A DNA stretch of 64,000 bases from Fasciolopsis buskii (taxonomy: Eukaryota; Platyhelminthes; Trematoda; Plagiorchiida; Fasciolidae), in the NCBI GenBank assembly GCA_008360955.1, contig LUCM01001574.1, positions 78,040 to 142,039 of the forward strand, read 5' to 3'. Both the position numbers and the translations under genes were made by a program. Of the stretch, positions 47,840 through 59,311 are shown piece after piece. Position 1 is the first letter of the stretch. The number at the start of each line of letters is the position of its first letter. The notes below the pieces were generated by a model. That model did no database searches. It had not been told where the DNA came from and saw only the letters and a program-made list of their open reading frames with translations.

Positions 47840-47990
47840 CCTTGCATCAACGTGCTCTGATTTTGGTTGCTACCCACAGCATCATCTGCTCAAACAGAAA
47901 AATATGATGTTGAGTAGTTGAAGACTGACCTCAAAATAGTAACTAAAGAATTATCCAGAGGAAGAAAGATTTCGAATGCGTGTTCGTGGT
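47840..47990 (-). mobile_element. RTE family C 3'-end fragment
   Basis: About 145 bases related to 26606-26725, including the shared stretch GTGCTCTGATTTTGGTTGCT. By comparison with 26.6-27.2 kb it is the 3' end of a minus-strand RTE-like element whose coding part is not recognisable here. Confidence 0.5.
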
Positions 47991-50649
47991 ACAAATGCGT
48001 ATCAACATGATTTATCCATCAGTAATGATCACGTACGAAAACCTACGGCTGAAGAACGGTCCCACTTTTCTTTCGATAAAAAGCAAGGTCCGCACTAGAT
48101 CCCAGCTTTTTTCTATGTTTCTCAGCGAGTAAATAAGTAACTTGGAGAGTTCTCTTATATTTAGGTCTGCACGAACCTGCCGCCGTCCGTTTAGAAATCA
48201 TCGGAATGAATGCAAACTAAGAGAACAAACAACACATTAATTGATTAAACGCCTTCACAAACCAATATAAGACAAAATTTATTTCAGCGACACTTATTTA
48301 CACGACCAAAGTTTGTCTTTACGTCTCCCACCTATAGCGACATTTAGATCAAATTAAGCTGAGGAAGCTGAATTTTCAGCCGTTGGTGAGAAGAGCAGTC
48401 CAAACCATCGGTTCCATTGTCTGGAATCCAAGTTATATTTTATTGAAAGAACAAGCATTCATAACCCATGGAATTCGACCACAAACAGACTTTTTGATCC
48501 TAAACTACTATTTTGCTCACGAATTGTGATAAGATCATCCTTACAGTCAAACCCACTCACTTCCATGTCACCACAGCCGCACCTTTTGCTCCTTCCGGTT
48601 TATCAACATCTGTAGTCGTATAGTGGACTGTTATGGGCAGAAAATTGTAAACTGTGGCACTCTGACTGTTTTTTGAGAAAGGTGATTAAACGATCGAGGT
48701 ATAGTTTCCAAACTCTTAGCGTTAATCTGCATTCAATTCCATTGTGCTTCCTGGCTTTAACCAGAGAAAACTCCGCTGTAATATCCTTTCCATATGCAGA
48801 AGTGTGAGGCTGAACACCAAGTAGATGGTCCGTCACACCAGGCTCCCTCGGGTGACGGATATGCTTACGTATCTTCTATCACAATGACAAACGAAAGCCA
48901 ACTTCTATTTGAACGGTGGAGCAATCCGGTCCAGGGCAGATGAGGACCCAAACCTTCAGGTTATTAGGATAGATCATTTATGGTGAGGTGATCAAAACTG
49001 AGGGATGTTTTACGTACATCCGGAACCACATTGATCCCAGAAACGAGGGCTAGCAGGTGCAATATACCATTGAAAATCACCTTGTTTCAGTTTTACCTCA
49101 AAAGGAGCAAAACTATCCTCGAACCGTTTCCAAAGTGAACGAAAACCAACCCGCAAATAGTCTCCCTCCAACTGCTTTGACGACATTTCAGGGACCAAAT
49201 TTTTAGCACGGGAAATTCAAAGTTGAAGTGACAGTACTTTCAGTGTTTCACGAACTGCACACACTTCTTACAGTAAAATTGGTCGAACTTCGATCGTTTA
49301 AACGGGGTCACCTGAACAGTGGCAGATATTTGATGGAGGTAGGTGGTTCAATTTTCACGGAGGTAGGAAAGAGTTTCCTTTTCCTAAATTCCCTATTACA
49401 CAGAAAAATAAGTTTTACTGACAAATTATTTTCCAGATGACCAGCAGTCGCAATGGTGAATGGTGCCACGGTTGAGCTGAGTTCGTACTATTAGGTACTA
49501 CGTCTACGAAAAGACCGTAGTAAGGAGTGACCGTAAAATTTTGGCCCGAATATTGCAGTGGATGTAGCATGTAGGCAAAATGGGACGGTCTAAATAAATT
49601 TGGCGATCGAATTAACTGTAAGAACAAAAGGTAACGTGTTAAGGGTAGACTGAGATGACCAAAAACGTAATGGTGCTAGTTGACTTTGACGTTAGTTGTC
49701 GTCTGTTCATTCTTCGAAATAGTTTGTACATGATGACACCCATGCAAACCCCTTCATCTTGACTCTGTGGAAGAGCACCTCAGAATTAAGCAGTTAACCA
49801 CCATGACTTCATATGTTCGCAAAGACGTCACCTTAAGCAAGCGTTGTCCTTTTCTTCTGCTTCCTGTGACGGTAGGGAGTTTCATATATTGATCACTGTC
49901 CGTGAAAAACGATAAACTGACGGAAAACCAGCCACCTAAAGCCTGTGCAATATCAAGAAACGGTCCCGCATACGACCATACATTCGAATAAACAGGATTA
50001 GTTGCAATTTTGGACTCATATCATCTGGGTGGATTTTTCCAGCTGCTCACCCCCAAATCCGCTGGTAATGCCCTATGAACAGTCCCAACTACCTCAATCG
50101 GGTCCTATAACCGATTCCTTGTAAACTCTCATCGATTCTTGTGTTGAGATGCTGCATTTGCTATAATCTCACTATCTCACCAGCAGTGCAAAGATAAGCC
50201 GGAAAAATTCCTATTCACTTATGAGTCAAACATTCAAGGATTTTCATTATTTTCTTCAAATTTCTCTGATTTCTTCTGACTAAAAAATTCCTGTGGAGTT
50301 TGCTGAAATTTGACATTAAGTCCAATCATTGGGAGTAAACAGAGCTTTTACGAAGAGATAATGACAAGTGAGATACAGCCTATATCACTAAAATAGGCAA
50401 GAAGGTGTTATATTAGTGAAAAAAGACCCACTTAAGTTTGGCATTAAGTTCTGGGTGATAATTGATATAAATACTGGGCGATCGATTTGCACAGCAGCCC
50501 ACAGCGCATTCAACCATGAATATGACTGATCTTCTCTCGAGTGCAAAAGTGACCTTCCACCGTATACAATTGTTTGCCCCTCTAATAATTCGCGCTTTTC
50601 CTTCTCTTCCCATCCTACTTCCCTGAGTTCTTTGAGAACTGCAGCCTGC
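47991..50649. other. Unassigned intronic sequence
   Basis: Mostly AT-rich with only short open frames. No transposon motif was read with confidence. Confidence 0.4.
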
Positions 50650-53600
50650 CATGCTAGTCTTGGTGTCATTGGAATAAGACCTGTTCCTGTTCTTCCGTTT
50701 TCTCTATCAGATGACATCCAACTCTCACTCGAAGCTGCTTCTGTCGGCTGGTGCACTTCTTCGTCCTCGAAGCCCCTTCAAACCTTCCAAATTAAATGCG
50801 CAAACACCGGTATGTAGGTGCTTAGCCCATACACTTGAGCCTGTAGCTATCGATGTATATTGTATTCAAGAGACTCACATTCAAGACTCAAGCTCTGTTA
50901 TCCGACTGACGTCCCCACCTAGTCCTTCTGCAGAGTTTCATTCGCATCTTTCTGAGAATCCAGAGGCTGCGGCTTCTGGTGGTGCTGACGTTGGTGTGTC
51001 TCTCAGTGCGAGGGGTAGGGCTGCACTACTTGACTGGATTCCAGTCGACAGCCGGGTGTGCGGTGTGACTTGGACATTGGTGCCAAGTAAATAGTCGTCG
51101 CTCTGGCAGAGGCAAGTTGTTGGTTGTCTCAGCGTATTGCAGCCCAGATGCAGCCAAAGATATTTCCAATCAAAAGCTACACGACCTCTTACGCAGAGAA
51201 AAGCGAGGTGACATCGTGATTTTGGAATGGAAAGTGAATACTAGAGTAAGTCGGCTGTGCTCTAAAGAGGCCTCTTTGGTCTTGATTTCTGTCTTCCGAA
51301 AAATAAGGAACGGTTGTTAGGTCTGCATTCAGACCATTGACCATTTCTCGCAAGTACGGACTTCAGACATTCCAATCCATGATATGCAACCTGATGTCCA
51401 CTCTCTTCAAGTCAGCGGTGGACCCAAATCGACCACATTACTATTAGCTACAAATGGCTGGGCTGTCTACAAGACTGCCGATTTTATTGATTCCTTGATT
51501 CCAACCACGGGTTATTATGCTTCGGTTAACGCTCAAAACGGATGCTGTAACGTTAGCTAGATTGCGACAACCTATCTTATTTGACTCGACAATTAATCTT
51601 TCGAAGAACATTACCTGAAAAGCCAGGATTTTCGCCGCCTTACAACATCAATCAACACTGGACCCTTATCAAGAATGATGTGCATTCTGCTGGCTCAGTT
51701 AGTTGTGGCCTGATCCATTGAGGTGTGACACAAGATTTCTACTGAGCCTCCGCGACAGCTTGACGCACGCCAGTCCATCCTGGCGAGTATAATGAAACAC
51801 GGCTCTTGCAAACTTTCAAGATCTAGTGGTCTCGATGGGCTTGTGAGATGAAACATGCTGTCGCTACGGGGGAATTCCCGAAAGTTGTTTTCCTCCATCG
51901 TTCGCTCCCGTAGGAAAGCCTTGTTGGTATCGAAAACGTTAGTGAAGTTGTCGATTCGTCTGTCCACAACCAGCAGTGACATCTTGTACACTGGGTGGAA
52001 CACTTTTAAGCGCAATTTAGCTGACCCTCAGGGCCAGCTGTTCCCGCTGCCATCCCGAAAAGCTTCCAGTTGCCTGTTACAAGTGAGCCTGAAGTACTCA
52101 GGGAAATCCTAGCCGTAGAACACCATAAAGCGCCGGACCCTGACGAGGTTTCCCGAGCTCAACTTAAAGATGGAGGAAATGCCCGGGTCAGAGAACTTCA
52201 ACTATTGTCCTAGAAGATCTGGTTCTCCAAGAATATCCTCTTCTTATAGAGGGAGCCCGTCGTTTTCCCCAGATTCAACAAGAGTTTGCGCAGAGACTGT
52301 ACTAGCCTAGTCCGAATAGCGTCAAAGTTGCTTTTGTCTATCGTTTCCCTCAAGTTGTACAACACGGACGATGGGGAAACTCGTGGGAAACAGATTGGGG
52401 TTTAAGAGGGTCGTGGATGCTTCCATTAAAACTTTCTCCTCCGATAGGCGTTGAAGCGCCGGCTTACATCCCAAAGGCCAACGGTCATCATGTCCCTGGA
52501 CGTTCGTGTGGCCTTCGATTCTGTTAATAGGTCTGCACTATGGCACCGTTTGCTGAAAAATGGAGTATCTGAGACGCATGTGTCGGTCCTCAGAGAGCTG
52601 TGTCGTCATACATCAGGTCTGGTTAGGGCTTACGGACGGTTTTCACCATCCTTCGTCGTCTTCAGTAGAGTACGCCAAAGCTGCCCTATATCCCCATTCA
52701 TTTTCAACTGTCATGGAGGATGCTCTACAAAGCACTTTATCTGGTCTTTCGGACGGTGGAGTTGAACTCCTCCCAGGGAGCAGAGACTTTGACTTAGAGC
52801 ATGTCGACGATGTCGCCTTGCTGAGTGACAATGCACACGCACTTCAACTCGCGTTAGGCCGCTTGACGATTGAGGTATTTAGATACGGTTATGTGATTTG
52901 CACCTTCATAATGCATAGTACTTCTTCAGGACTGGCTAGATTCCGTCCTTGCACCCACCCTTTGTGGTGATCGGTTAGAAGTAGTCAATAGCTTCAAGCA
53001 CCTAGGATGTCTGACTTTAAGTGGCGGAATTGTTGAGGAGGAGGTCACATCAGGAATGGCGAAACCCAGATCAGTTCTCGCGAACCCATGAAACCTGTGG
53101 GGCCGCCATGACATTCGACCTTCCCTCAAACGGAGGGTGTGTAATGCCACAGTTCGGTTGCAAGACCTGACGTATCCGCGTTGCAGATGCTCGGCTGCTT
53201 TCTGTATTCGACCACTGATGTCTCCGAAGCATTGCTAGAGTCTGGTGGGAACATCGGGTGAACAAAGACCAAGTGCGTCGTCGTGTGTTGGGTGCAGACA
53301 GTCGTTCTCTGAAATACGTAATTGCTCTACATCGCCCTCAGTGGCTTGGACACGTGATGCGTGTGGTTGTCCATAACCTACCTTTTCGTGCTCTTTCTGC
53401 ACGTGTTGGGCAAGGTTGAAAGAAGTGACATGGCAGTCAGGATAAGACCTGGGGTAGTGGTATGAGGAAGTTAGCTTCAGTTTTGGCCTTAGGTGGTGCT
53501 TCCCGCCTTCGTGATTGGGACCTAAGAGGTGAGGATTACTGTTGGTTGAGGACGCCCAGAGATATGGTTCAGAACGGAAATCAGTGGCACGAATGGTGAA

Positions 53601-53766
53601 TGGTCTGTCTGTAGAACTCGTCTCCCCTAAAAATAATCCGAAAACAATGAAAAATTACAAAATGTGTACGGTGAAACACGGAGAAAGTCGGTTTGTCGTG
53701 GTTTATTATTAGCGTTTTCCCTTCTGTTTGTCCATCTCATGTAAAGTTCCTTGTACATGTTGTTGC
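50650..53766 (+). mobile_element. Near full-length RTE family B element (B3); 52486-53766 is the right arm of pair 2
   Basis: About 3.1 kb in one orientation. The endonuclease start reads IDVYCIQETHIQDSSSVIRL, then AALLDWIPVDSRVCG and LVVSAYCSPDA. The RT start reads LAVEHHKAPDPDEVSRAQLK, the palm DVRVAFDSVNRSALWHR and DLEHVDDVALLSD, followed by a C-terminal region and 3' end. Size and single-ORF layout fit RTE. Frameshifts and stops (for example after VPSK near 51090) inactivate it, and the endonuclease GDxNA motif is lost. A 220-base tract (51276-51495) is nearly identical to copies B1 and B4 while its flanks are not. Confidence 0.8.
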
Positions 53767-54976
53767 ATTGACAGCATGCTTGTTTCTAACCCCTTTTGCT
53801 GTATTTTTGCTCCTAGATTTATAATATGTTACCTTGTTTTTTATGCAACCTTGTTTATTTGGGCTTAGCTGAGTAATTCATTTTGGGTTTATGTACGGCT
53901 TATTTTGCAAGGGGTGCCTTCATAACTGACGAAGCGTCTGACCTTTGTAATCGTTCGTTAATATTCTGTTTGGATTGCGCATATTTTTTGCATCGTTGTT
54001 GTCTTCTGTGCACTGGGGAATGGAATCGCAGCGAAAGTGCCCTTTCGGCATCTTTCTCTTCTGAATAATGCAGTTACGGTTATATGGGATAATTGAAGTC
54101 ATACTTAACTAGAGTATTGTTAGTTTTAAGAGGTGGCTGGTGAGGGAGAAATTGAAGACAGGTAGTGGTCGAGATAGGAATACAAGAGTGCATTGTGATT
54201 CACGATTGGTCACGGCACTCATTTCATAGTTTGGATCTATCCAGTTGTCTAGTATTAATTGAAATCATCCCCAATCATCTGCGTCACTTGTTCACGGACA
54301 GTAGACAACCTGGTGTTAAATAGATGGCATTCAAAATCTAATGACAATAGATTCTGCTATTTATAACTTTTCTGACGGCTTTCGATGGGGCCCTGTAAAT
54401 CACCTTGAAGCCATCCTCTTTTTTCTACTAGCCCCTTATCGGAAAAAATATGCGGGTTTAGCAGTGAAGTAGTCTGCTTTTCTATTCCCAGACTAATGTG
54501 GTTCATGTATCTTGATCCGCTGAGGTATTCGTTTTACTATTTGACCTATGTAACTTTACAATTGTGAACAGGCAAAAGAATATGCATCCATAGGCTTTGT
54601 AAACATGGGGAACTTATTTTTTGGAGTTCGGAGATATTATTGATTACCCAGTGGTGTATGCACCTAATGGTTCAGAGAGAGGCTCACAACCTATTGTGAT
54701 GTCTAACCTAAATTATACACCTTGAATCCACGCTGAATGACAATTAAACGTTCTTTTCGCATTACTGCCGATTCTGGAGATTTATGGGTTTTCTTCATCG
54801 TGGTCTCCTAAACGAATCTCTCTGGATATCTGTTGTCCATAAGTGTATGGTTATTGAGCTTAATCGCCTGGACGACTCTGCATCTTCCTGATTCTTGCAC
54901 CAAGAGAGCGGGGAAAATTTCTCTTGTAGTACATTGAGTAAAAACCTACAAAAATGTATGTACTGTCTCGTCTTCT
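53767..54976. other. Unassigned intronic sequence
   Basis: AT-rich, no gene recognised. Confidence 0.4.
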
Positions 54977-55471
54977 TTGGTTTTTGATACATACTACTAC
55001 TTAATGTCCCATTCCACCTTCCTATTGAGCGAGGGTCTAAAATGTGAAACGCTACCCCTTACTATAACTGTTTTGGCTCAAGATAAATTTACCGTAAACA
55101 AGCTCGTTCTTTATGGCTTTGTTCTCAATGTCATTACTAGAATTTTCAAAATCTGTCCAATCGTTCTTTGTAAAATAATTATGCGAAATAGGAAGCTGGG
55201 GCTTGAGACACAAGAGCTTTTAGAGTTGTATGTAAATAATTATCAGGTCTTTTTAGGATCTTTACCTGTACTGGAAAAAAAATTTACTGATCTTCACGAG
55301 GAAGAACGGTTTCTGATTCGTTCCGCTATGGAAATGATCAGTGGAATATATCTGTCAAAAAGGAGTAAAACATTAGCTTCAGGGGCAGGTACCGCAGACT
55401 TCATGTTGCTTTTCGTTCGCTTATCATTTTTTAATACTGGATTTATTGCCAATAAAGGTTTCACATTTTGA
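54977..55471 (+). CDS. Long open frame in intron, unrecognised
   Basis: The longest open frame outside the host genes and transposons on this strand, about 164 codons. The first half is hydrophobic (NKLVLYGFVLNVITRIF); the second includes a charged stretch (LEKKFTDLHEEERFLIRSAM). The opposite strand is also open in part (55294-55575). I recognise no family. It could be a degenerate transposon ORF or chance in AT-rich sequence. No promoter or splice support was found. Confidence 0.2.
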   Translation: MVFDTYYYLMSHSTFLLSEGLKCETLPLTITVLAQDKFTVNKLVLYGFVLNVITRIFKICPIVLCKIIMRNRKLGLETQELLELYVNNYQVFLGSLPVLEKKFTDLHEEERFLIRSAMEMISGIYLSKRSKTLASGAGTADFMLLFVRLSFFNTGFIANKGFTF

Positions 55472-56569
55472 GTTTTCCAACAATATTGATATGGTTTCCG
55501 TGAGACAAAAGTTTCTTGGATCATATGCGGTGAGATCCGTAAGGACAATTCTTCTTTCCTCCCATGTAAATTCAAGTTTCTCTGGTGTTAGCATGGCAAA
55601 ATCATGTCTAAATGATGGTTTTTGGAGTACACACCAATAATTGAGGAAATTATGAAGTACGGATTGCGACTGCTTATGATAATGTGGAATATAAGAGATT
55701 TTGACTCTGTGAAATCCTCAGTTTTTCTAGTTGCATTAAAAACTTGAATTTTTTTTGTTGACTTATTTCTTTTTGTTCAGAATTAAAAACGCTTTGACAA
55801 AATCCAAGGAGGAATTCGCACATTTTTATTCTGACCATGTGGAAAAATCCACTGACATGTGCATTTAAAAACACCACAACTGCACTTGCCGCAAATAGAC
55901 TTAGAAAGTATCAGTCATTAGGACAGAAATTGATTTGTGGGAGTTACTCTGATCGAATCTGAAGTAATTAAATCTAATCGATAGATTTTGGTATATTCCC
56001 GATAGATTGCTACGTTGTTGTATCCAGTCGTGTATTTCGTTAGTTAGGTTCGGCAGATGGTAAAACCTATCGCAGAACCCTTTTCGTCCTTACACACCTA
56101 TCAACTGTACATTTTTAGACGTCTTTATGTAAATGTCCGTTTAGCTGAGGATGCAGCAAACAACCTTTCCCAATTTCCTGTGCTTCCTGTTAGAAGATGA
56201 GTATCAAGAAAAACCAGTGTAGCAAATATTCACGGGATACAGGCTGGGGCTTGTATTATTTGAAAAAATCGTCGTACCCTTGTGGAGCAAATAATCTGAT
56301 CACTAGATCTACTTCCTTTTGCTTTTGATCTTCCTAGTATGCTCCACAATAACTAATATCTATCTTCTAAAGCATATTTTCACCTGCTGGTTATGTATAG
56401 AACTGAATCACAAGTTTCTAATTTGTTTTGCCGCTTTAACCGATTCTCTACCTAAATGGTTTTCACTAAGTATTTCGAATCAGTTCAAGCATCCCTTCCG
56501 GAAGAATATTGATTTTCAGCTGATGTTTTTATTATTGCATCGTTTTGCCGATTTCTTCTCTAATTTTAG
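55472..56569. other. End of LRRC74-like intron 1, unassigned
   Basis: AT-rich with the polypyrimidine tract TTTCTTCTCTAATTTTAG just before exon 2. Nothing else is recognised. Confidence 0.5.
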
Positions 56570-56767
56570 TGTGTCCCTGACTTAGTTCTGATGTTTAAAG
56601 AAAATACTATGGTCACTGATGTGAATCTATCCGAAAACCAGCTCACGTCAAAATGTGCTGAAAATCTTTGCGACGTTTTAGCCTCAAGCACCCAGTTGGA
56701 ACGCATTGATTTGCATGGAAATCGTTTTGACGATACTTCAGGCACCCATTTTGCCGATCTGATGGCG
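56570..56767 (+). CDS. LRRC74-like protein, exon 2
   Basis: 66 codons, phase 0 at both ends. The acceptor CTAATTTTAG ends at 56569 and the donor is GCG|GTAAGT. It encodes two RI-type repeats: VTDVNLSENQLTSKCAENLC and LERIDLHGNRFDDTSGTHFA. A second AG at 56584-56585 was rejected because it gives the wrong repeat length. Because it is phase 0 on both sides, the exon can be skipped or circularised without a frame change. Confidence 0.88.
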
Positions 56768-58022
56768 GTAAGTTCAGTTATTTCACAAGGAAACAGTCCG
56801 CATTAAATCGAGTATGGGAAATAAAACTGACGCCTATCTTTAATTTATACTAATCCGATTTTTTTCCCACGGTGGCGAAACTACATTTCTATCATTCACA
56901 CTTCTAACCATTTACAGATATGTGAATGTTCCCTCTAGAAGTATTTTACTGTGCAGTACATTTAGCAACAACCAGACGGGCATGCATCGACTTCCAGAAC
57001 AAGAAGTCAGTAAAAACTTACTGCCTGAAACATCTTGTTTGTCTTCATCAGCATTCACTGGTTAATTCAGTTAAAAACTAACCACTGGTATAGCTGGCTG
57101 CCGTTATCATTACAGCATGCTCTTTTCTTCTGTCACCAATTTATTTAATCGTCGCAACGCTTTCTCATAATTCTGAATTCCTCTCCTCTGGCACAACGGA
57201 CCTTATCGAAGAAACAGCGCGAGAAGACAAGTGCGACTAAATCCATTCTGTTGTGACGAAACATTCCGATGCAAATTTTCCAATAGGAGTTATTTGCAAA
57301 GCTTTTGCCTGGTTAAATTGTTTCTTAGGATAGCTGTGGTGATTTCTTGCCGAGGTGGTTTGCGTGTCCGTCCCGGTGTTGTTGACAGTCTTGCTGGTGG
57401 TTTGAAATGTGCCTGTAATTGGCCTTTTTCCCCCTTATCTCGTGAAACTTTCAACTTGCCATTTTCTTGGATTGAAGGATCGTTAATTGCGACCCATACA
57501 ACTGGTTCTGTGATGCTCCACGTTAACTCGGTGAATACTTTTCTACCTGGGCTTGCGATCCTATACTTAAAATAACAGAAACTATCGGACAAAGGCCTTT
57601 CTCAAGTACAAACTCTAAGGTGCTTGTACTAACAAATGTTTTGATTGAACAAATAAACTGTTTTTTACGGTTCCGAGTTTGAAAAGCCATTGCTCTGTAT
57701 CGGTCTTCATGACACTAATTGTGGAACTCTGAGCAAAGACGCTCGGGTGTGGTTAATTTGGACAAATTATCTGACCAGCAACGCGTAAGACCGCCTAACA
57801 ATATAGATAGATTGTTCAAATATTTGTCGGATGCTTGCAGATATCTCCTGAAGTTAAAACCATTATCGATTAACCACCAATAAATGCTACGGGAACGATA
57901 ACAGTAGTTGTAGATGTTTTATTAAGTGGACTAAAAAATGAGCTTGTACAACCTATCACATATGCGGTTTTATTTTATTCAGTTCAGTTGATGCACTATT
58001 GTTATGCTTACTTCCTCATCAG
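56768..58022 (+). other. LRRC74-like intron 2 (about 1.25 kb)
   Basis: The donor is GTAAGT and the acceptor CTTCCTCATCAG ends at 58022. It contains an open stretch at 57231-57575 with no recognisable motif. No transposon protein was recognised. Confidence 0.75.
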
Positions 58023-58190
58023 ACCTCCCTTCGATTAGCCTACCTCAATCTGTCGTACAATAATTTCGGTGAACAATCTGTCGTCTTCTTTGGGAGAGCA
58101 CTTCCTCAAGCAACCAGCATCGTGGAATTAGATTTGAGTCGGAATCGCCTTGGACATGGAAATGTGCGGATTTTCGGAAGGGGCCTCAGT
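58023..58190 (+). CDS. LRRC74-like protein, exon 3
   Basis: 56 codons, phase 0 at both ends, donor CTCAGT|GTATGT. It holds two repeats: LAYLNLSYNNFGEQSVVFFG and IVELDLSRNRLGHGNVRIFG. Joined to exon 2 the reading is FADLMA-TSLRLAYLNL, which keeps the 28-residue repeat spacing. Confidence 0.9.
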
Positions 58191-59311
58191 GTATGTTTTG
58201 CTGTGACACTTGTTTTTGTCTCTCTTGGCCACTCCAGAAATGTAGAAATATTTTGATCTTTTTAATACTTCAGCTGTTTTTCATTCTTACCTCGTACAGC
58301 AGTTTGCTCACATCAAGGTTCCTCTAATTTTCTCACTTTCATGGACCGGGCTTTCCTGTTATACCTTAGAGTTCTTATTTTCATATAGTTGAGAAATCCA
58401 AACTCTTGTGCGCTGCTAATTCATTGAAATCCTTTCCTGTAAGTAGGTTACAATTAACTATGATTCGCAAAAGTGCGCTGTATAGAAATCCGTTAATTTG
58501 CAAACCCAGCTCAAATACCTTCGTTTTCGTTTGTCTTAACATATAATTGTTCAAGTCTTAATTTCAGCATTAGAAATAAAGCATAAGATGAGGTGGAACG
58601 CAAGACTGTCCTGCCGGGAAAACTGAATTTTGGCCCTCTATCTATTTAATTTAAGCAACAAATGTCGTCAAGCCAACGGAGACCTGCATTCTAATTGATT
58701 GCTACGTTTCAGGGTAACAGTTTTATATTCCTTATATTGACTGATCGATCACGTTAATGGAACAACTCAAACGTACCTGCACAACTCAGATAAACCGAAC
58801 CTGATTCTACTCCGACTTTCGGCGTCGCAACCGTGTATTCAGTTTCTTATGCGACTAGATCTATTCCAATCACTATTTGACACTAAACTTTGCACGTGAC
58901 ATCTAAATCGAACGAAAAATTGTGCTGCCTGTACTTTCGTTCGACCCGAAGACCGAATCCAAGGCACCGGTTTACGGGCGGCTGTTTGACTAATTGTCAA
59001 AGTACCATCATTATACAAAATCCACCGTTAGGCCACTGAATGAAGCCCACATATCCTTTAAATATCGGAGAATCAGTGACTAACAGGTGACTTCTTGTTA
59101 TAACTCATCACCTATGGCGTAAAATGCTTACTATTTAGCCTCCGAAGAGAGTGAGAGCCGGCTTGGCTGATTAGCATGAAGGAAAAAAGGTGTTTGTCAC
59201 AAACTACTCGCAATTCAAAGTCACAGCATTTCTAGTTGCGCGCTTCAGTTCCCGTTTCTACACATTGTCTAAAACACCAGATGACACCATGGGCTGGCAG
59301 TAAGGTAATGG

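Larger units (their letters stand above)
45931..53766. repeat. Inverted repeat pair 2 (arms 45931-47211 and 52486-53766)
   Basis: Matching points sum to 99697 throughout. The arms are about 1.28 kb, translations are identical on both, and the spacer is about 5.3 kb. Both arms are in LRRC74-like intron 1. Confidence 0.9.
34376..56569 (+). other. LRRC74-like intron 1 (about 22.2 kb, phase 0)
   Basis: The donor is GAA|GTAGGT at 34376 and the acceptor CTAATTTTAG ends at 56569. Joining exon 1 to exon 2 gives an LRR of exactly the expected length between DLTDAW and DVNLSENQL. The intron holds CR1-like and RTE-like elements, including both arms of inverted pair 2 and one arm each of pairs 1 and 3. 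Confidence 0.8.

Noticed and set aside
56570..56590. Alternative acceptor AG at 56584-56585 for LRR exon 2
   Set aside because: It would shorten the repeat and break the phase-0 join. The upstream AG at 56568-56569 gives exactly the expected LRR length.
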